Below, one piece after another: positions 32,932 through 41,090 of a stretch of 41,193 nucleotides of DNA. Under the pieces are notes generated by a model that worked only from the letters and a program-made list of their open reading frames with translations, ran no database searches and was not told where the DNA came from. Source of the DNA: Streptococcus parasanguinis (GTDB taxonomy: Bacteria; Bacillota; Bacilli; Lactobacillales; Streptococcaceae); the NCBI GenBank assembly GCA_018365265.1, contig JAGZKI010000016.1, positions 1-41,193 of the forward strand, written 5' to 3'. Both the position numbers and the translations under genes were made by a program. Position 1 is the stretch's first letter, and each line of letters starts with the position of its first letter.

Positions 32932-33621
32932 TTATTTTATCAGTAAATCGGCGATTTCTTGATAGTTTCTAACAGTATAAGTCGGCACTACCTGGCTGGT
33001 ATTTTCCTTATGATCAGGGTTATACCAGACGGTATCGATCCCCGCAGCATTTCCTCCTGCGATATCCGCCGTCAAAGAATCTCCGATCATGAGGGTCTCT
33101 TCCTTGCTGAAACCTGGAATCAGTTGGCCAACTTTGTCAAAAAATGCAGGTTCTGGTTTCTGAGTATGAAGCTGCTCAGAGATAAAGACCTCTTTGAAAT
33201 AAGGTGCGATTGTAGAATGAGCCAAGCGTCCTTCTTGAATGGCAGTCACTCCGTTCGTTGCACCATAGAGCTGGTAACCTGCTTTTTCAAGTCGAGCCAG
33301 TAAGTCCTCCGCACTGGGGAAAGACTGCCCCTGAAGACTAATGTAATCTTGGTAGCGAAGAGCCATCTCAGCCCCATCAACAGTAATCCCAAAGTGGGCA
33401 AACCCAATCGCAAACCGACTATCCACGAGCTCTTGCTTGGTCAATTTCTTTTGTTCCAAATCCTTCCAGAGCCCTTGGTTCATGGGTTTGTAGTAATCCT
33501 TAAAGGCCTGTACATCTGGAAAATTCATGTCTTCTAACATCTGCGTCAAGGCTGTTTCTTCAGCAGATTCAAAGTCCAACAAGGTATGGTCCAAATCAAA
33601 AAGTAAAAATCTATATGCCAT
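32932..33621 (-). CDS. HAD-superfamily phosphatase (YjjG-like nucleotidase)
   Basis: A 229-residue HAD hydrolase. Motif I FDLDHTLLDFE (Asp10, Asp12), motif II in YGATNGVT, the motif III lysine in QKPEPAFF, and motif IV MIGDSLTADIAGG (D-S-L-T-A-D) are all visible, with a helical cap in between. The pattern resembles YjjG/YfnB-type enzymes that dephosphorylate pyrimidine monophosphates including modified ones; the substrate is inference. The ATG at 33621 shares its first bases with the preceding stop (TAATG), so it is translationally coupled to the cysteine-cluster gene. A much longer reading from 33744 is rejected because it overlaps that gene. Confidence 0.88.
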   Translation of the reverse strand: MAYRFLLFDLDHTLLDFESAEETALTQMLEDMNFPDVQAFKDYYKPMNQGLWKDLEQKKLTKQELVDSRFAIGFAHFGITVDGAEMALRYQDYISLQGQSFPSAEDLLARLEKAGYQLYGATNGVTAIQEGRLAHSTIAPYFKEVFISEQLHTQKPEPAFFDKVGQLIPGFSKEETLMIGDSLTADIAGGNAAGIDTVWYNPDHKENTSQVVPTYTVRNYQEIADLLIK

Positions 33622-34115
33622 TACAAACGATCCTTTAATTTTTCTACAAATAAATAGGCTGCTGGGCAAGTGAGGGTATTCTTGATGGTCAGATGGTTGA
33701 TCTGATAAATCTTCTTGCGATCCGTGTGAGGAAATTCCCGACAAGCCTTAGGCCGAACATCATAAATGGAACAGAGATTGTCTCCACCAAGAAAGGGGCA
33801 AGGCATGGATTTAAAAACCTTGTCCCCATCTTCGTCAACTTGAAGAAATTCTGCCTCAAAGGCAGGAAGCTTCATCTTGAAATATTTGGCGATCCGCGTA
33901 ATATCGGCTTCCTTAAAATCGGGCCCTAAGGTTTTGCAGCAATTGGCACAAGCCGTACAATCGATTTCTTGGAAAACTTCATCGTGGATTTCTTGCGCTA
34001 GTTTATCTAAATTCTTAGGTGGCTTCTTCTTGAGATTCGCCAATACCTTGCGGTGCTCCTTTTGCTTTTGGAGAGCTAACTGATGGTATTTTTCAATATC
34101 AATTTCCTGTGTCAT
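33621..34115 (-). CDS. YkgJ-family cysteine cluster protein
   Basis: A 164-residue protein with the cysteine pattern of the UPF0153/YkgJ family: CTACANCCKTLGPDF (~55-69) and, later, CPFLGGDNLCSIYDVRPKACREFP (~106-129). The cysteines probably hold zinc or an iron-sulfur cluster; no function is established. It has an extended -10 promoter and is coupled to the HAD gene through a TAATG junction. Confidence 0.82.
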   Translation of the reverse strand: MTQEIDIEKYHQLALQKQKEHRKVLANLKKKPPKNLDKLAQEIHDEVFQEIDCTACANCCKTLGPDFKEADITRIAKYFKMKLPAFEAEFLQVDEDGDKVFKSMPCPFLGGDNLCSIYDVRPKACREFPHTDRKKIYQINHLTIKNTLTCPAAYLFVEKLKDRL

Positions 34116-34145
34116 CCTCTATTTCCTCTTTTAAACAATAGAAGC

Positions 34146-34151
34146 ATTATA
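34146..34151 (-). promoter_or_regulatory. Extended -10 promoter of the cysteine-cluster/HAD pair
   Basis: Minus strand TGGTATAAT (TATAAT at 34146-34151), 31 bases before the ATG. The -35 region is weak and coincides with the T-tract of the preceding terminator. Confidence 0.5.
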
Positions 34152-34164
34152 CCACAAAGAACGT

Positions 34165-34192
34165 GAAAAAAGATAGATCTTGCGATCTATCT
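34165..34192 (-). terminator. Terminator of lipoprotein gene A
   Basis: Minus strand AGATAGATC-GCAA-GATCTATCT (34171-34179 with 34184-34192), a perfect 9-bp stem followed by six T residues. Confidence 0.85.
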
Positions 34193-34199
34193 CACTTGA

Positions 34200-34844
34200 T
34201 TAATCCGTTACAGCGCCTGTTCCATCTAGGCTCCAAGTGTCTTCGACATAAGGAGTAAATTGAGTTATTGTTTTCTCAAATCCTTCAACAACAATCAAAT
34301 AAACCTTGTCATCTTTTTGGAATACCCAACCAGCAACCTGCAGGCCTGACTTGAGAAATATATGTATTTTAAGCGATTCATTTCCCCCAACAGTTGTCGT
34401 AGATTTTGTCATTTTCTCAACAATTTTATAGTCATTCCACTTACTCTCCAATCTTTGAGCTATTAGCTCTGCATTAAATTCCACTCCTTCGGCGACATGT
34501 GCTTTTTCTCTAGTGGCAGCATTTAAAACAATAATATTGAAGGCGTTTTTATCTGTATACTGAATATTATCTCCGACTTGGATACTATCATTCTTTTTCC
34601 AGTCACTTGGAATATTGACATAGCCATAATCTGCTGATCCAATTCGTTTCATTTTCACATTCCCCTTATCACTATCTGGAATTTTTTTCTCTACATTACT
34701 ACTTGATGTTGTAGTCTCTTTCACCACATTCGTGGAACTAGATGCTGCTGATGATTTACTAGACGCTTTCTTTGGACTAGTACAAGCAGAAAGGCTTACA
34801 ACAGACAAAAACGTAACAGACGCGAGTAGGAACTTTTTTTTCAT
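34200..34844 (-). CDS. Predicted lipoprotein, paralogue A
   Basis: A 214-residue lipoprotein: a short signal with lipobox LSAC (Cys21, SVVSLSACTS), a Ser/Lys/Thr-rich linker (~25-60), then a globular domain. It shares with its neighbour RIGxADYGYxxIPSxW, QYTDxxxxNIxxLNxxTREKAxVxxxxEFNAE, and the identical last 14 residues EDTWSLDGTGAVTD. Both are exactly 214 residues long from their best starts. No named family is recognised. It has an extended -10 promoter, TGGTAGACT, shared with paralogue B. Confidence 0.82.
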   Translation of the reverse strand: MKKKFLLASVTFLSVVSLSACTSPKKASSKSSAASSSTNVVKETTTSSSNVEKKIPDSDKGNVKMKRIGSADYGYVNIPSDWKKNDSIQVGDNIQYTDKNAFNIIVLNAATREKAHVAEGVEFNAELIAQRLESKWNDYKIVEKMTKSTTTVGGNESLKIHIFLKSGLQVAGWVFQKDDKVYLIVVEGFEKTITQFTPYVEDTWSLDGTGAVTD

Positions 34845-34867
34845 ATTCTCTCCTCAATGATGTATTT

Positions 34868-34877
34868 TCTTTCCACT
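34868..34877 (-). promoter_or_regulatory. Extended -10 promoter of lipoprotein gene A
   Basis: The minus strand has CATGGTAGACTAG here, with TGGTAGACT as an extended -10 and TTTCAA at the -35 distance. The 13-base stretch is repeated before paralogue B. Positions are approximate to a few bases. Confidence 0.45.
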
Positions 34878-34920
34878 AGTCTACCATGATTTTCTAGGAT
34901 TTGAAAGTGCGATTTCTATA

Positions 34921-34952
34921 GCATAAAGAGACTAGAAATAATTCTAGCCTCT
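34921..34952 (-). terminator. Terminator of lipoprotein gene B
   Basis: Minus strand AGAGGCTAGAA-4-base loop-TTCTAGTCTCT (stem about 34927-34952, one G-U pair), followed by a short T-tract. It begins just after the stop codon. Confidence 0.65.
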
Positions 34953-34957
34953 CTTCA

Positions 34958-35602
34958 TCAATCCGTCACAGCGCCTGTTCCATCTAGACTCCAAGTGTCT
35001 TCAATGTATGGGATAAAGGTTTTCAAGGTTTCTGCATCTCCTTCAAAAGAAATGGTATAAACTTTTTCACCCTTCTGGAAGATCCAAGTAATCAGGTATT
35101 GTCCAGATTTCATGACAATTTGAAGCTGGTAAGCATCCAGACCTGAGACTTTAGTCCGCGCTCCCGTCATCTTTCCAACATCCTGGTTATCTTGCCACAT
35201 TACGGCCAGTTTCTTGGCTAAAAATTCTGCATTAAACTCGATATCCGCAGGAACTTTGGCCTTTTCCCGCGTAAAGCTGTTCAAGGTGACAATATTATAG
35301 CCGCTCCCATCCGTATACTGGACAGCTTCTGTCCCATCGATATCCGTGAATTTGAACCATTTACTTGGAATATCGATGTATCCATAATCTGCATTTCCAA
35401 TCCGCTTGGTTTCTTGACTGGAAGAATTTTTCTTTGTAGAAGAAGTATCCTTTGACGAAGAGCTGCTTGTTTGCTTTTCGACTTTGCTGCTACTCTCTTT
35501 TGTAGAAGAAGCTGCTGTGTCCTTTTGAGTGGTGTGACTACAAGCCATTAATGTGCAGGCAGAAAGAATCGTCAATGATGTGACCAATAATTTACGTTTC
35601 AT
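34958..35602 (-). CDS. Predicted lipoprotein, paralogue B
   Basis: A 214-residue lipoprotein with lipobox LMAC (Cys21 region), a Ser/Lys-rich linker with many KxSSS blocks (~25-65), then the same domain as paralogue A, including NADYGYIDIPSKWFKF, EFNAEFLAKKLAVMW and GAVTD at the end. An in-frame TTG two codons earlier is rejected in favour of the ATG at 35602, which has AAGGAGG. Spacing, promoter and length suggest a tandem duplication with paralogue A. Extracellular, membrane-anchored; function unknown. Confidence 0.82.
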   Translation of the reverse strand: MKRKLLVTSLTILSACTLMACSHTTQKDTAASSTKESSSKVEKQTSSSSSKDTSSTKKNSSSQETKRIGNADYGYIDIPSKWFKFTDIDGTEAVQYTDGSGYNIVTLNSFTREKAKVPADIEFNAEFLAKKLAVMWQDNQDVGKMTGARTKVSGLDAYQLQIVMKSGQYLITWIFQKGEKVYTISFEGDAETLKTFIPYIEDTWSLDGTGAVTD

Positions 35603-35631
35603 GTTCAACCTCCTTGAGAACGTTTTCTTTC

Positions 35632-35644
35632 ATCTAGTCTACCA
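35632..35644 (-). promoter_or_regulatory. Extended -10 promoter of lipoprotein gene B
   Basis: The minus strand has CATGGTAGACTAG, identical to the copy before paralogue A; the -35 is weak. Positions are approximate. Confidence 0.45.
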
Positions 35645-35722
35645 TGAAAGTGGGTATTTTAAAATAGGATAAGTGTCACATCTGATCCAACCTTTCTAAT
35701 TCAGTCTATTTCTTTTGAACCT

Positions 35723-35751
35723 AAAACAAAAGTGCCCTTTTGAGGCACTTT
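35723..35751 (-). terminator. Terminator of lepA
   Basis: Minus strand AAAGTGCC-TCAAAAG-GGCACTTT (35729-35736 with 35744-35751) followed by a TTTTGTTTT tail, directly after the lepA stop. Confidence 0.85.
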
Positions 35752-35756
35752 AAATG

Positions 35757-37583
35757 TTATTCTTCATCCATTGACAAGACAGATAAGAAGGCTTCCTGTG
35801 GTACTTCTACAGATCCGATCGCCTTCATCCGTTTCTTACCAGCTTTTTGCTTTTCAAGAAGCTTGCGTTTCCGTGAGACGTCCCCACCATAACACTTGGC
35901 CAAGACATTCTTACGAAGGGCCTTGATATCTGTACGGGCCACGATCTTATGACCGATCGCTGCTTGGATAGGCACTTCAAACTGTTGACGAGGGATAATC
36001 TTCTTGAGCTTCTCAACGATCAACTTACCACGTTCATAAGCAAAGTCTTTGTGAACGATAAAGCTGAGGGCATCGACGGTATCGCCATTGAGAAGGATAT
36101 CCATTTTGACCAATTTAGAAGGACGGTATTCAGACAACTCATAGTCAAAGCTTGCATAGCCACGAGTAGAAGATTTCAATTTATCAAAGAAATCAAAGAC
36201 AATTTCCGCTAGTGGGATTTGATAGATGACATTCACCCGATTTTCATCGATATAATCCATGGTCACAAAATCACCGCGTTTCCGTTGGGCTAATTCCATG
36301 ACAGCCCCGACAAACTCTTGCGGCACCATGATTTGTGCTTTGACATACGGTTCTTCGATCGAAGCGATCTTGGTTGGATCTGGAAACTCAGAAGGATTTG
36401 AGACATCCAGTGCTTCTCCATCTGTCAAATTGACCTTGTAGATTACAGACGGTGCTGTCATGATCAAGTCAATATTGAACTCACGTTCCAAGCGCTCCTG
36501 AATAACGTCCATATGAAGAAGTCCCAAGAAACCACAACGGAAACCAAATCCAAGAGCTTGAGAAGTTTCCGGTTCAAATTGTAGACTAGCGTCATTCAAT
36601 TGCAATTTTTCCAAAGCTTCACGAAGATCATTGTATTTGTTAGATTCGATTGGGTAAAGACCGGCAAAGACCATTGGATTCATTTGCTTGTAACCATGAA
36701 GAGGCTCACTTGCTGGATTGGTCGCTAGGGTCACCGTATCCCCCACACGGGTATCCGCAACAGTCTTGATAGAGGCCGCAATATAGCCAACGTCTCCAGT
36801 CGCAAGGAAATCGCGTCCAACTGCTTTAGGAGTAAAAATCCCAACTTCTGTGACATCAAAGGTCTTACCATTGCTCATGAGCTGGATCTTATCGCCTGGT
36901 TTGACCATTCCATTAACCACTCGGACCTGAAGGATTACTCCACGATAGGCATCATATACAGAGTCAAAGATCAAGGCTTGAAGAGGGGCTTCAACATCCC
37001 CAGTCGGTGCTGGAACTTTCTCAACAATCTGCTCCAAAATCTCTTCAATCCCGATACCAGCCTTGGCAGAAGCTAAGACTGCCTCACTAGCATCTAGACC
37101 GATGACATCTTCTACTTCTGTGCGCACCCGTTCTGGATCTGCAGCTGGCAAGTCAATCTTGTTAATGACTGGAAGAATTTCCAAATCGTTATCCAGCGCT
37201 AAGTAGACATTGGCTAGGGTCTGAGCTTCAATCCCTTGAGCCGCATCCACTACGAGAATGGCACCCTCACAGGCAGCGAGCGACCGCGAAACCTCATAGG
37301 TAAAGTCCACGTGTCCTGGTGTGTCAATCAAGTGGAAGATATAGGTTTCCCCATCTTTAGCCGTGTAGTTCAACTCGATGGCATTAAGCTTGATGGTAAT
37401 CCCACGTTCCCGTTCCAAGTCCATACTATCTAGGAGTTGGGCTTGCATCTCCCGACTAGACACGGTTTCGGTTTTTTCTAAAATTCGATCGGCCAAGGTT
37501 GACTTTCCATGGTCAATATGGGCGATGATCGAGAAGTTCCGAATCTTCTCTTGTCGTTTTTTTAATTCTTCAAAATTTGGCAT
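35757..37583 (-). CDS. lepA: Elongation factor 4 (LepA)
   Basis: A 608-residue translational GTPase that acts on stalled or mis-translocated ribosomes. G1 AHIDHGKSTLADRI (~18-31), ERERGITIK, G3 DTPGHVDF and G4 NKIDLP are present, followed by the EF-G-like domains and the LepA-specific C-terminus (SRKRKLLEKQKAGKKRMKAIG). An ATG at 37589 and longer forms exist, but the ATG at 37583 (MPNFEELKKRQEKIRN) has the AGGA site at good distance and the usual family start. It has its own promoter and terminator. Confidence 0.96.
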   Translation of the reverse strand: MPNFEELKKRQEKIRNFSIIAHIDHGKSTLADRILEKTETVSSREMQAQLLDSMDLERERGITIKLNAIELNYTAKDGETYIFHLIDTPGHVDFTYEVSRSLAACEGAILVVDAAQGIEAQTLANVYLALDNDLEILPVINKIDLPAADPERVRTEVEDVIGLDASEAVLASAKAGIGIEEILEQIVEKVPAPTGDVEAPLQALIFDSVYDAYRGVILQVRVVNGMVKPGDKIQLMSNGKTFDVTEVGIFTPKAVGRDFLATGDVGYIAASIKTVADTRVGDTVTLATNPASEPLHGYKQMNPMVFAGLYPIESNKYNDLREALEKLQLNDASLQFEPETSQALGFGFRCGFLGLLHMDVIQERLEREFNIDLIMTAPSVIYKVNLTDGEALDVSNPSEFPDPTKIASIEEPYVKAQIMVPQEFVGAVMELAQRKRGDFVTMDYIDENRVNVIYQIPLAEIVFDFFDKLKSSTRGYASFDYELSEYRPSKLVKMDILLNGDTVDALSFIVHKDFAYERGKLIVEKLKKIIPRQQFEVPIQAAIGHKIVARTDIKALRKNVLAKCYGGDVSRKRKLLEKQKAGKKRMKAIGSVEVPQEAFLSVLSMDEE

Positions 37584-37617
37584 AATCATCTTCCTAGTAA
37601 ATTTAATCGTACTCTTC

Positions 37618-37626
37618 ATTATAACA
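37618..37626 (-). promoter_or_regulatory. Extended -10 promoter of lepA
   Basis: Minus strand TGTTATAAT (TATAAT at 37618-37623) directly after the T-tract of the upstream terminator; the expected -35 falls in that hairpin. Confidence 0.55.
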
Positions 37627-37651
37627 AAAAAGATAGGCCTTTGCCTATCTT
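37625..37651 (-). terminator. Terminator of the GNAT gene
   Basis: Minus strand AAGATAGGC-AAAG-GCCTATCTT (37630-37638 with 37643-37651) followed by a T-run. The stem begins at the stop codon of the acetyltransferase gene. Confidence 0.85.
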
Positions 37652-38087
37652 AATTCATTATTTTCAAAAATCGCTTCTGCGTTTTATTACCCTCATAGCC
37701 TATTCGTTCGTAAAAGAGATGAGCTTCTTTTCGATGAGAGGCAGAATTTAAACGGATAAAAGCATAATGCTTGCTTTTGGCAAGTTCTTCAACTCGCTCC
37801 ATCAATTGGCGACCGATCCCACGTCCTTGTGCAGATGGAAAAACCGCAAGACCCAAAATATTTAGACCGGCGTCACTATAAAGACTTTCATAAACCTCTG
37901 CTTCAACATAACCAAGAATATGGCCTGTTTGGTCCTCTTCGTAAACAAAACAAAAGTGACCCGGGTCTGGCAGATTGAATGTTTCGATCTGAGCTGCCAC
38001 TTTCTCAAGGGTCGTATCATACCCCAATGCTTGGTGACACAAATCTCGAATTTGACCTGCATCTTCGACTTGAACGCTACGAATCAT
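37650..38087 (-). CDS. GNAT family N-acetyltransferase
   Basis: A 145-residue GCN5-related acetyltransferase. Motif A, which binds acetyl-CoA, is AVFPSAQGRGIGRQLM (~82-97), preceded by the beta strand LNILGLAV, and the C-terminal NSASHRKEAHLFYERIGY is the usual motif B end. The acceptor substrate is unknown. A TTTACT-17-TAAGAT promoter (38117-38145) lies upstream and the gene is a single-gene unit transcribed away from the XRE regulator. Confidence 0.88.
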   Translation of the reverse strand: MIRSVQVEDAGQIRDLCHQALGYDTTLEKVAAQIETFNLPDPGHFCFVYEEDQTGHILGYVEAEVYESLYSDAGLNILGLAVFPSAQGRGIGRQLMERVEELAKSKHYAFIRLNSASHRKEAHLFYERIGYEGNKTQKRFLKIMN

Positions 38088-38116
38088 GCCACAACCTCCA
38101 TGAATTCTTTGATTTT

Positions 38117-38145
38117 ATCTTAGACCTTTTTCCTCAAAAAGTAAA
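38117..38145 (-). promoter_or_regulatory. Predicted promoter of the GNAT gene
   Basis: Minus-strand -35 TTTACT (38140-38145), 17-base spacer and -10 TAAGAT (38117-38122). Confidence 0.45.
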
Positions 38146-38221
38146 GGGAAAATAAATAAAATTTCAACGAAAAATACGATTTATATCAAATCAATCTTTT
38201 TTCACATTTATCAGGGATTTC

Positions 38222-38266
38222 TATTTACTTTTTCGATTTAATTCATTATAATAGAAAAGGTAAATA
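38222..38266 (+). promoter_or_regulatory. XRE/S24 promoter flanked by an inverted repeat
   Basis: Plus-strand -35 TTTACT (38224-38229), 17-base spacer and -10 TATAAT (38247-38252). TATTTACTTTTT (38222-38233) and AAAAGGTAAATA (38255-38266) are inverted copies with 11 of 12 bases matching, centres 33 bases apart. One covers the -35 and the other the start point, the layout expected for an autorepressor operator. Confidence 0.6.
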
Positions 38267-38282
38267 CAAGGAGGTGAGTACG

Positions 38283-39038
38283 TTGGCTAGAGGTCGTGGA
38301 AAAGCAAGTCCTCAAGACAAAGAGGCATTACGGATTATATCGGAAAAGATCAGAGAATTACTGAAAGAACAAGGAAAAAAACAGATCGAATTATCTCGTA
38401 TTACTGGAATTCCTGCTAGCACCTTGACTGGATATGTAAAAGGAACTTCTCTTCCCGTTCCTGAAAATTTGGAGAAGATTGCTGCCTTTTTTCAGGTAGC
38501 AGTTGCTGAAATTGACCCTCGATTACGAAATGATTTTGTGGTCATTGATTCAGAGATTGAGAGATTGTATAAACAGCTCGATGAGGGAAATCAAGAAATT
38601 CTTCTTTCTTATGGAAAAAGTCTCTTGACCCATCAAAAAGAAAGACAGAAGATTGAAAAGCAATACCACTCTTATTCTGTCTATGATTCTTTTGCAGCAT
38701 ATCAAAATCAGAAGCAAGCTGATATCGTCTGGTTTGATCAAAAGATTCCTTACGATCTGGCTTTTTGGATTCATACGGATTCCCTAGAGCCCAAATATGA
38801 AAAAGGAGCCGTTGTGTTAGTCAAGCAAACCTATTACGATCAGGCAGGGGCTATTTATGCCATTGATTTTGATGGGCAAACGTTGATCAAACGTGTCTTT
38901 CGTGAGTCCAACGGGGTACGACTCGTTTCCCTCAATAAGAAATATAGTGATCAGATCATTCCACTAGATGAGGAACCTGGGGTGATTGGAAAAGTGATTG
39001 ATGGCTTTGTTCCTCTTAATTTGGAGGAGATCAAATGA
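38283..39038 (+). CDS. XRE-family regulator with S24 (LexA/CI-like) peptidase domain
   Basis: A 251-residue regulator. The N-terminal helix-turn-helix is at ~22-66 (KKQIELSRITGIPASTLTGYVKG) and a C-terminal S24 domain at ~145-245 keeps the Ser-Lys dyad (S167 in HTDSLEP, K203 in TLIKRVF). LexA/CI/HdiR-type proteins cut themselves at an Ala-Gly in the hinge when RecA is active. Here the hinge (~130-145) reads SVYDSFAAYQNQ without an Ala-Gly, so self-cleavage is uncertain. Start TTG 38283 is chosen for its AAGGAGG site; a GTG at 38274 overlaps that site. It overlaps the next gene by 4 bases and is probably autoregulated. Confidence 0.85.
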   Translation: MARGRGKASPQDKEALRIISEKIRELLKEQGKKQIELSRITGIPASTLTGYVKGTSLPVPENLEKIAAFFQVAVAEIDPRLRNDFVVIDSEIERLYKQLDEGNQEILLSYGKSLLTHQKERQKIEKQYHSYSVYDSFAAYQNQKQADIVWFDQKIPYDLAFWIHTDSLEPKYEKGAVVLVKQTYYDQAGAIYAIDFDGQTLIKRVFRESNGVRLVSLNKKYSDQIIPLDEEPGVIGKVIDGFVPLNLEEIK

Positions 39039-39856
39039 TTCAATTAATCGCGATTGACTTGGACGGAACTCTCTTGCATGAAGATAAGTCACTGTCTAAA
39101 GGCAATATTGAAGCTCTTCACAAGGCCCATGAAGCGGGCTATGATATTGTGATCTGTACGGGACGTCCCTTAGCGGGGGTCCGTCCCATCTTTGAAGAGA
39201 TTGGTCTTCCGGATGGCAACTATTATATGATTATCAATAACGGGTGTACAACTTTGTCTACTAAGAATTGGGAAATCATTGGCAAGGAAGAATTAAGCCT
39301 TGAGGACATGCACCGGTTGCATATTTTGACGAAAGATTCAGACGTCCAGCTGACCTTATTTGACATGGATCACTACTTAGTGGTAGCACCTGAAGCCAGT
39401 GAACTGGTTACGATGGATGCGGGCATTGTTAATAGTAAACCGACACCTGTCTCAGAAGAAGATCTACCCAACCTTGTTCCTATTTTTCAAGCCATGTACG
39501 TAGGAGCTCCTTCTGCTATTGATGCCTTTCAAGCTCAGCACGAGGCTGCATTAGAAGCTGATTTTAATACTGTTCGTTCACAGAATATCCTATTTGAAAT
39601 CCTTCCAAAAGGTGCGAGTAAGGCATCTGCTCTTCAAGCATTAAGTCAAACTTTAGGCTACAGTCGAGACCAGGTTATGGCTCTTGGAGATGCTAATAAT
39701 GACCTTGAAATGCTTCGTTTTGCTGGCTATAGCGTCGCTATGGGAAATGGCAATGCTGCTGTCAAGGAAATAGCTGACTTCATCACCTTGACTAATGATG
39801 AGGATGGCGTGGCCCATGCTATTCACAAATTAATTGAAACTGAAAAAGGAGAATGA
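39035..39856 (+). CDS. Cof-type HAD phosphatase (YidA-like)
   Basis: A 273-residue class IIB HAD phosphatase, probably acting on sugar phosphates or FMN-like compounds. Motif I AIDLDGTLLHEDK (Asp8, Asp10), motif II CTGRPLAG, motif III lysine in LPKGASK, and motif IV ALGDANNDLEML are all present, and the cap domain lies between (~85-195). The exact substrate is not readable. Its ATG overlaps the XRE stop (ATGA) and its stop overlaps an ATG at 39853. Confidence 0.9.
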   Translation: MIQLIAIDLDGTLLHEDKSLSKGNIEALHKAHEAGYDIVICTGRPLAGVRPIFEEIGLPDGNYYMIINNGCTTLSTKNWEIIGKEELSLEDMHRLHILTKDSDVQLTLFDMDHYLVVAPEASELVTMDAGIVNSKPTPVSEEDLPNLVPIFQAMYVGAPSAIDAFQAQHEAALEADFNTVRSQNILFEILPKGASKASALQALSQTLGYSRDQVMALGDANNDLEMLRFAGYSVAMGNGNAAVKEIADFITLTNDEDGVAHAIHKLIETEKGE

Positions 39857-39858
39857 TT

Positions 39859-41079
39859 ATGAAATACGCAAATCTGTTGGACCGTTTTATTACCTATGTA
39901 AAGGTCAACACACGTTCAGATGAAAACTCTACAACCACTCCAAGTACCCAATCACAAGTTGATTTTGCAACCAACGTCTTGATCCCTGAGATGAAACGCG
40001 TGGGTCTTCAAAACGTCTACTATTTGCCAAACGGCTATGCCATTGGGACACTTCCAGCTAATGATCCAAGCTTTACACGCAAGATTGGATTTATCTCTCA
40101 CATGGACACCGCTGACTTCAATGCGGAAAATGTCAATCCTCAAATCGTTGAGAATTATGATGGGGGTGTCATTGCTCTAGGGGATTCTGGTTTCACACTG
40201 GATCCAGCTGATTTTGCTCATTTGAACAACTACAAGGGACAAACCTTGATTACGGCGGACGGTACTACTCTTCTGGGAGCAGATGATAAATCTGGTATAG
40301 CTGAAATTATGACGGCTATCGAATATCTGACAGCGCATCCTGAAATCAAACACGGGGAGATCCGTGTCGGCTTTGGTCCAGATGAAGAAATCGGCGTCGG
40401 AGCAGATCAATTTGATGCAGAAGATTTTGATGTAGACTTCGCCTATACGGTTGATGGCGGTCCTCTTGGGGAGCTTCAATACGAAACTTTCTCAGCAGCC
40501 GGAGCTGAAATCACCTTCAAAGGACGCAATGTCCACCCAGGTACAGCCAAAGGTCAAATGATCAATGCCCTTCAATTGGCCATTGATTTCCATAATAAAC
40601 TACCTGAAGGAGCACGTCCTGAATTGACAGAGGGCTATGAAGGCTTCTACCACTTGATGAACATTGAAGGAACTGTTGAGGAAGCAAGTGCCAGTTACAT
40701 CATTCGGGACTTTGAAACTGAAAGCTTTGAGAAACGCAAAGACCTCATGACATCTATTGCGGATCAGATGAATGCAGAGCTCGGTAGCGAACGCGTTCTC
40801 CTCACCCTCAAAGATCAGTACTACAACATGAAGCAAGTGATTGAAAAAGATATGACGCCGATTACCCTTGCTAAGGAAGTCATGGAAGATCTTGGCATCA
40901 CTCCAATCATTGAACCGATCCGCGGTGGTACAGATGGGTCTAAAATTTCCTTTATGGGAATTCCTACACCAAACATCTTTGCCGGTGGCGAAAATATGCA
41001 CGGTCGCTTTGAATACGTTAGCCTCCAAACCATGGAACGCGCTGTTGATACCATTATCGGTATTGTGACCAAAAAATAA
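39859..41079 (+). CDS. pepT: Peptidase T (tripeptidase)
   Basis: A 406-residue M20 metallopeptidase that removes the N-terminal residue from tripeptides, part of the peptide use that amino-acid-auxotrophic streptococci rely on. Zinc ligands are visible in SHMDTA (His ~77), LGADDKSGIAE (Asp ~139), PDEEIGVG (Glu pair ~173) and DGGPLGE, with the C-terminal GGTDGSKISFMGIP. The ATG at 39859 is preferred over 39853 because AAGGAG stands 7 bases before it. It probably shares a transcript with the HAD and XRE genes. Confidence 0.95.
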   Translation: MKYANLLDRFITYVKVNTRSDENSTTTPSTQSQVDFATNVLIPEMKRVGLQNVYYLPNGYAIGTLPANDPSFTRKIGFISHMDTADFNAENVNPQIVENYDGGVIALGDSGFTLDPADFAHLNNYKGQTLITADGTTLLGADDKSGIAEIMTAIEYLTAHPEIKHGEIRVGFGPDEEIGVGADQFDAEDFDVDFAYTVDGGPLGELQYETFSAAGAEITFKGRNVHPGTAKGQMINALQLAIDFHNKLPEGARPELTEGYEGFYHLMNIEGTVEEASASYIIRDFETESFEKRKDLMTSIADQMNAELGSERVLLTLKDQYYNMKQVIEKDMTPITLAKEVMEDLGITPIIEPIRGGTDGSKISFMGIPTPNIFAGGENMHGRFEYVSLQTMERAVDTIIGIVTKK

Positions 41080-41090
41080 GAGAGAAAGTA

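Noticed and set aside
33622..33744. Long N-terminal extension of the HAD phosphatase
   Set aside because: It lies wholly inside the cysteine-cluster gene; the TAATG junction with AAAGGA before it gives a better start and a complete HAD motif I at the N-terminus.
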